64,000 bases of DNA from CAZYTX01 sp964650485 (lineage in GTDB: Bacteria; RBG-13-61-14; DATKZS01), in the NCBI GenBank assembly GCA_964650485.1, contig CAZYTX010000013.1, positions 1-64,000 of the forward strand. The letters run 5' to 3'. The notes under the pieces were generated by a model. That model worked only from the letters and a program-made list of their open reading frames with translations. It searched no databases and was not told where the DNA came from. Made by a program: the position numbers and the translations under genes. Positions 63,546 through 64,000 of this stretch are shown one piece after another. How positions within the stretch are numbered: position 1 is the stretch's first letter; every line of letters starts with the position of its first letter.

Positions 63546-64000
63546 ATGGAACACATATTTGAAATATTCAGGGGAGGGGGCGATAACCTCGCATACCTGC
63601 TGGGCTGCCCACGCGCCCTGGAGGCCGCGGTTATAGACCCGGTAAGTCCATCCCGCATCATCGAGTATTGCCGGGGGCGCAACCTGTCCATAAAGTACGT
63701 GCTAAACACTCACGGGCACCCGGACCATACCTCCGGCAACAAGGAAGTACAAAGCAGCTCATCGGCCCGGATGCTGGCATACTCCCCGGGCAGAGCCGGG
63801 GAAAAGCCCGGCCTGGAACACGGCCTGGACATTGCCCTCGGCGAGCTGTCCATCCGCGTGATCCACACTCCAGGGCATACCCGGGACAGCGTGTGTTTCA
63901 TGGCTGAAGACAAGCTCTTCTCAGGAGACACCCTGTTCCTGGCAGGCGCGGGAAACACCAGGTTCGGAGGGGACGTGGAGGACCTCTTTAAAAGCTTTGA
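63546..64000 (+). CDS. MBL-fold metallo-hydrolase (partial, runs off the window)
   Basis: The frame opens at ATG 63546 and stays open to the window edge (about 151 codons). It has the metallo-beta-lactamase motifs: THGHPDHTSGN (the TH-x-H-x-D-H zinc site), TPGHTRDSVCF and the FSGDTLF strand with the bridging Asp. This is the glyoxalase II-like branch of the superfamily, hydrolysing thioesters or persulfides. No clear ribosome site precedes the ATG (TTGAGGTAAAGCGCGGC is the best). The 3' end lies outside. Confidence 0.85.
   Translation, partial: MEHIFEIFRGGGDNLAYLLGCPRALEAAVIDPVSPSRIIEYCRGRNLSIKYVLNTHGHPDHTSGNKEVQSSSSARMLAYSPGRAGEKPGLEHGLDIALGELSIRVIHTPGHTRDSVCFMAEDKLFSGDTLFLAGAGNTRFGGDVEDLFKSF

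Overview
The window is about 64 kb of GC-rich bacterial chromosome. The order thrS-infC-rpmI-rplT-pheS-pheT-ihfA-merR-tRNA-Pro, an Fo-only ATP synthase cluster (atpZ-atpI-atpB-atpE), LolA-type proteins and other outer-membrane genes point to a Gram-negative bacterium of the deltaproteobacterial / Desulfobacterota type. I cannot name a genus from sequence alone. Most of the window is core housekeeping, but the intergenic spaces are unusually rich in short dispersed repeats of several families.

Layout. 1-8.6 kb (minus strand): a translation operon starting with thrS, preceded by a strong promoter and a threonine-rich leader ORF that ends just before a Rho-independent terminator. It runs through infC (ATC start), rpmI, rplT, pheS, pheT, ihfA and a MerR regulator to tRNA-Pro(GGG). 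A GxxExxY gene bracketed by inverted CACAGAG repeats splits pheS from pheT. 8.6-14.1 kb: a secreted DUF4412-like protein, an SGNH hydrolase-like membrane protein, class I FBP aldolase, an outer-membrane beta-barrel candidate and uppP. 14.4-20.2 kb: ftsK, lolA, gyrA. 20.3-27.5 kb: an orphan beta-class DNA methyltransferase, two GT-C type membrane glycosyltransferases and a large zinc-ribbon/TPR membrane protein. 27.9-29.9 kb: Fo subunits of ATP synthase. 30-37 kb: a broken nucleotidyltransferase gene, a CGGC protein, a metallophosphoesterase, a two-subunit biotin-dependent carboxylase and purQ. 37.1-42.5 kb: a MntA-HepT toxin-antitoxin pair, a LolA-like lipoprotein-sorting protein, a third GT-C protein, ispG and a class IV aminotransferase.

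42.7-55.7 kb (minus strand) is a long gene cluster: nth, a DUF4175-like coiled-coil membrane protein, a TPR/peptidase-MA protein, MoxR ATPase, DUF58, a BatA-like VWA protein, a DUF4159 protein and a second VWA membrane protein. It resembles Bat/MoxR envelope systems of unknown function. 55.8-57.9 kb: a GH13 lipoprotein and an XRE antitoxin next to a deleted RelE/ParE-like toxin. 58-61.6 kb (minus strand): two thiolase-fold enzymes that lack the usual catalytic Cys and GHP His, with two zinc-ribbon OB-fold (DUF35) partners, one carrying a 90-residue histone H1-like Lys/Ala tail. 61.8-62.8 kb: a dead IS4-like element, frameshifted by an exactly 28-nt palindromic insert. The window ends with a LysM protein and the start of an MBL-fold hydrolase.

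The strongest candidates for new biology are the threonine-leader attenuator of thrS, the mobile-looking palindromic and CACAGAG repeat families (one carrying a nuclease-fold gene), and the non-canonical thiolase/DUF35 cluster with its histone-like tail.
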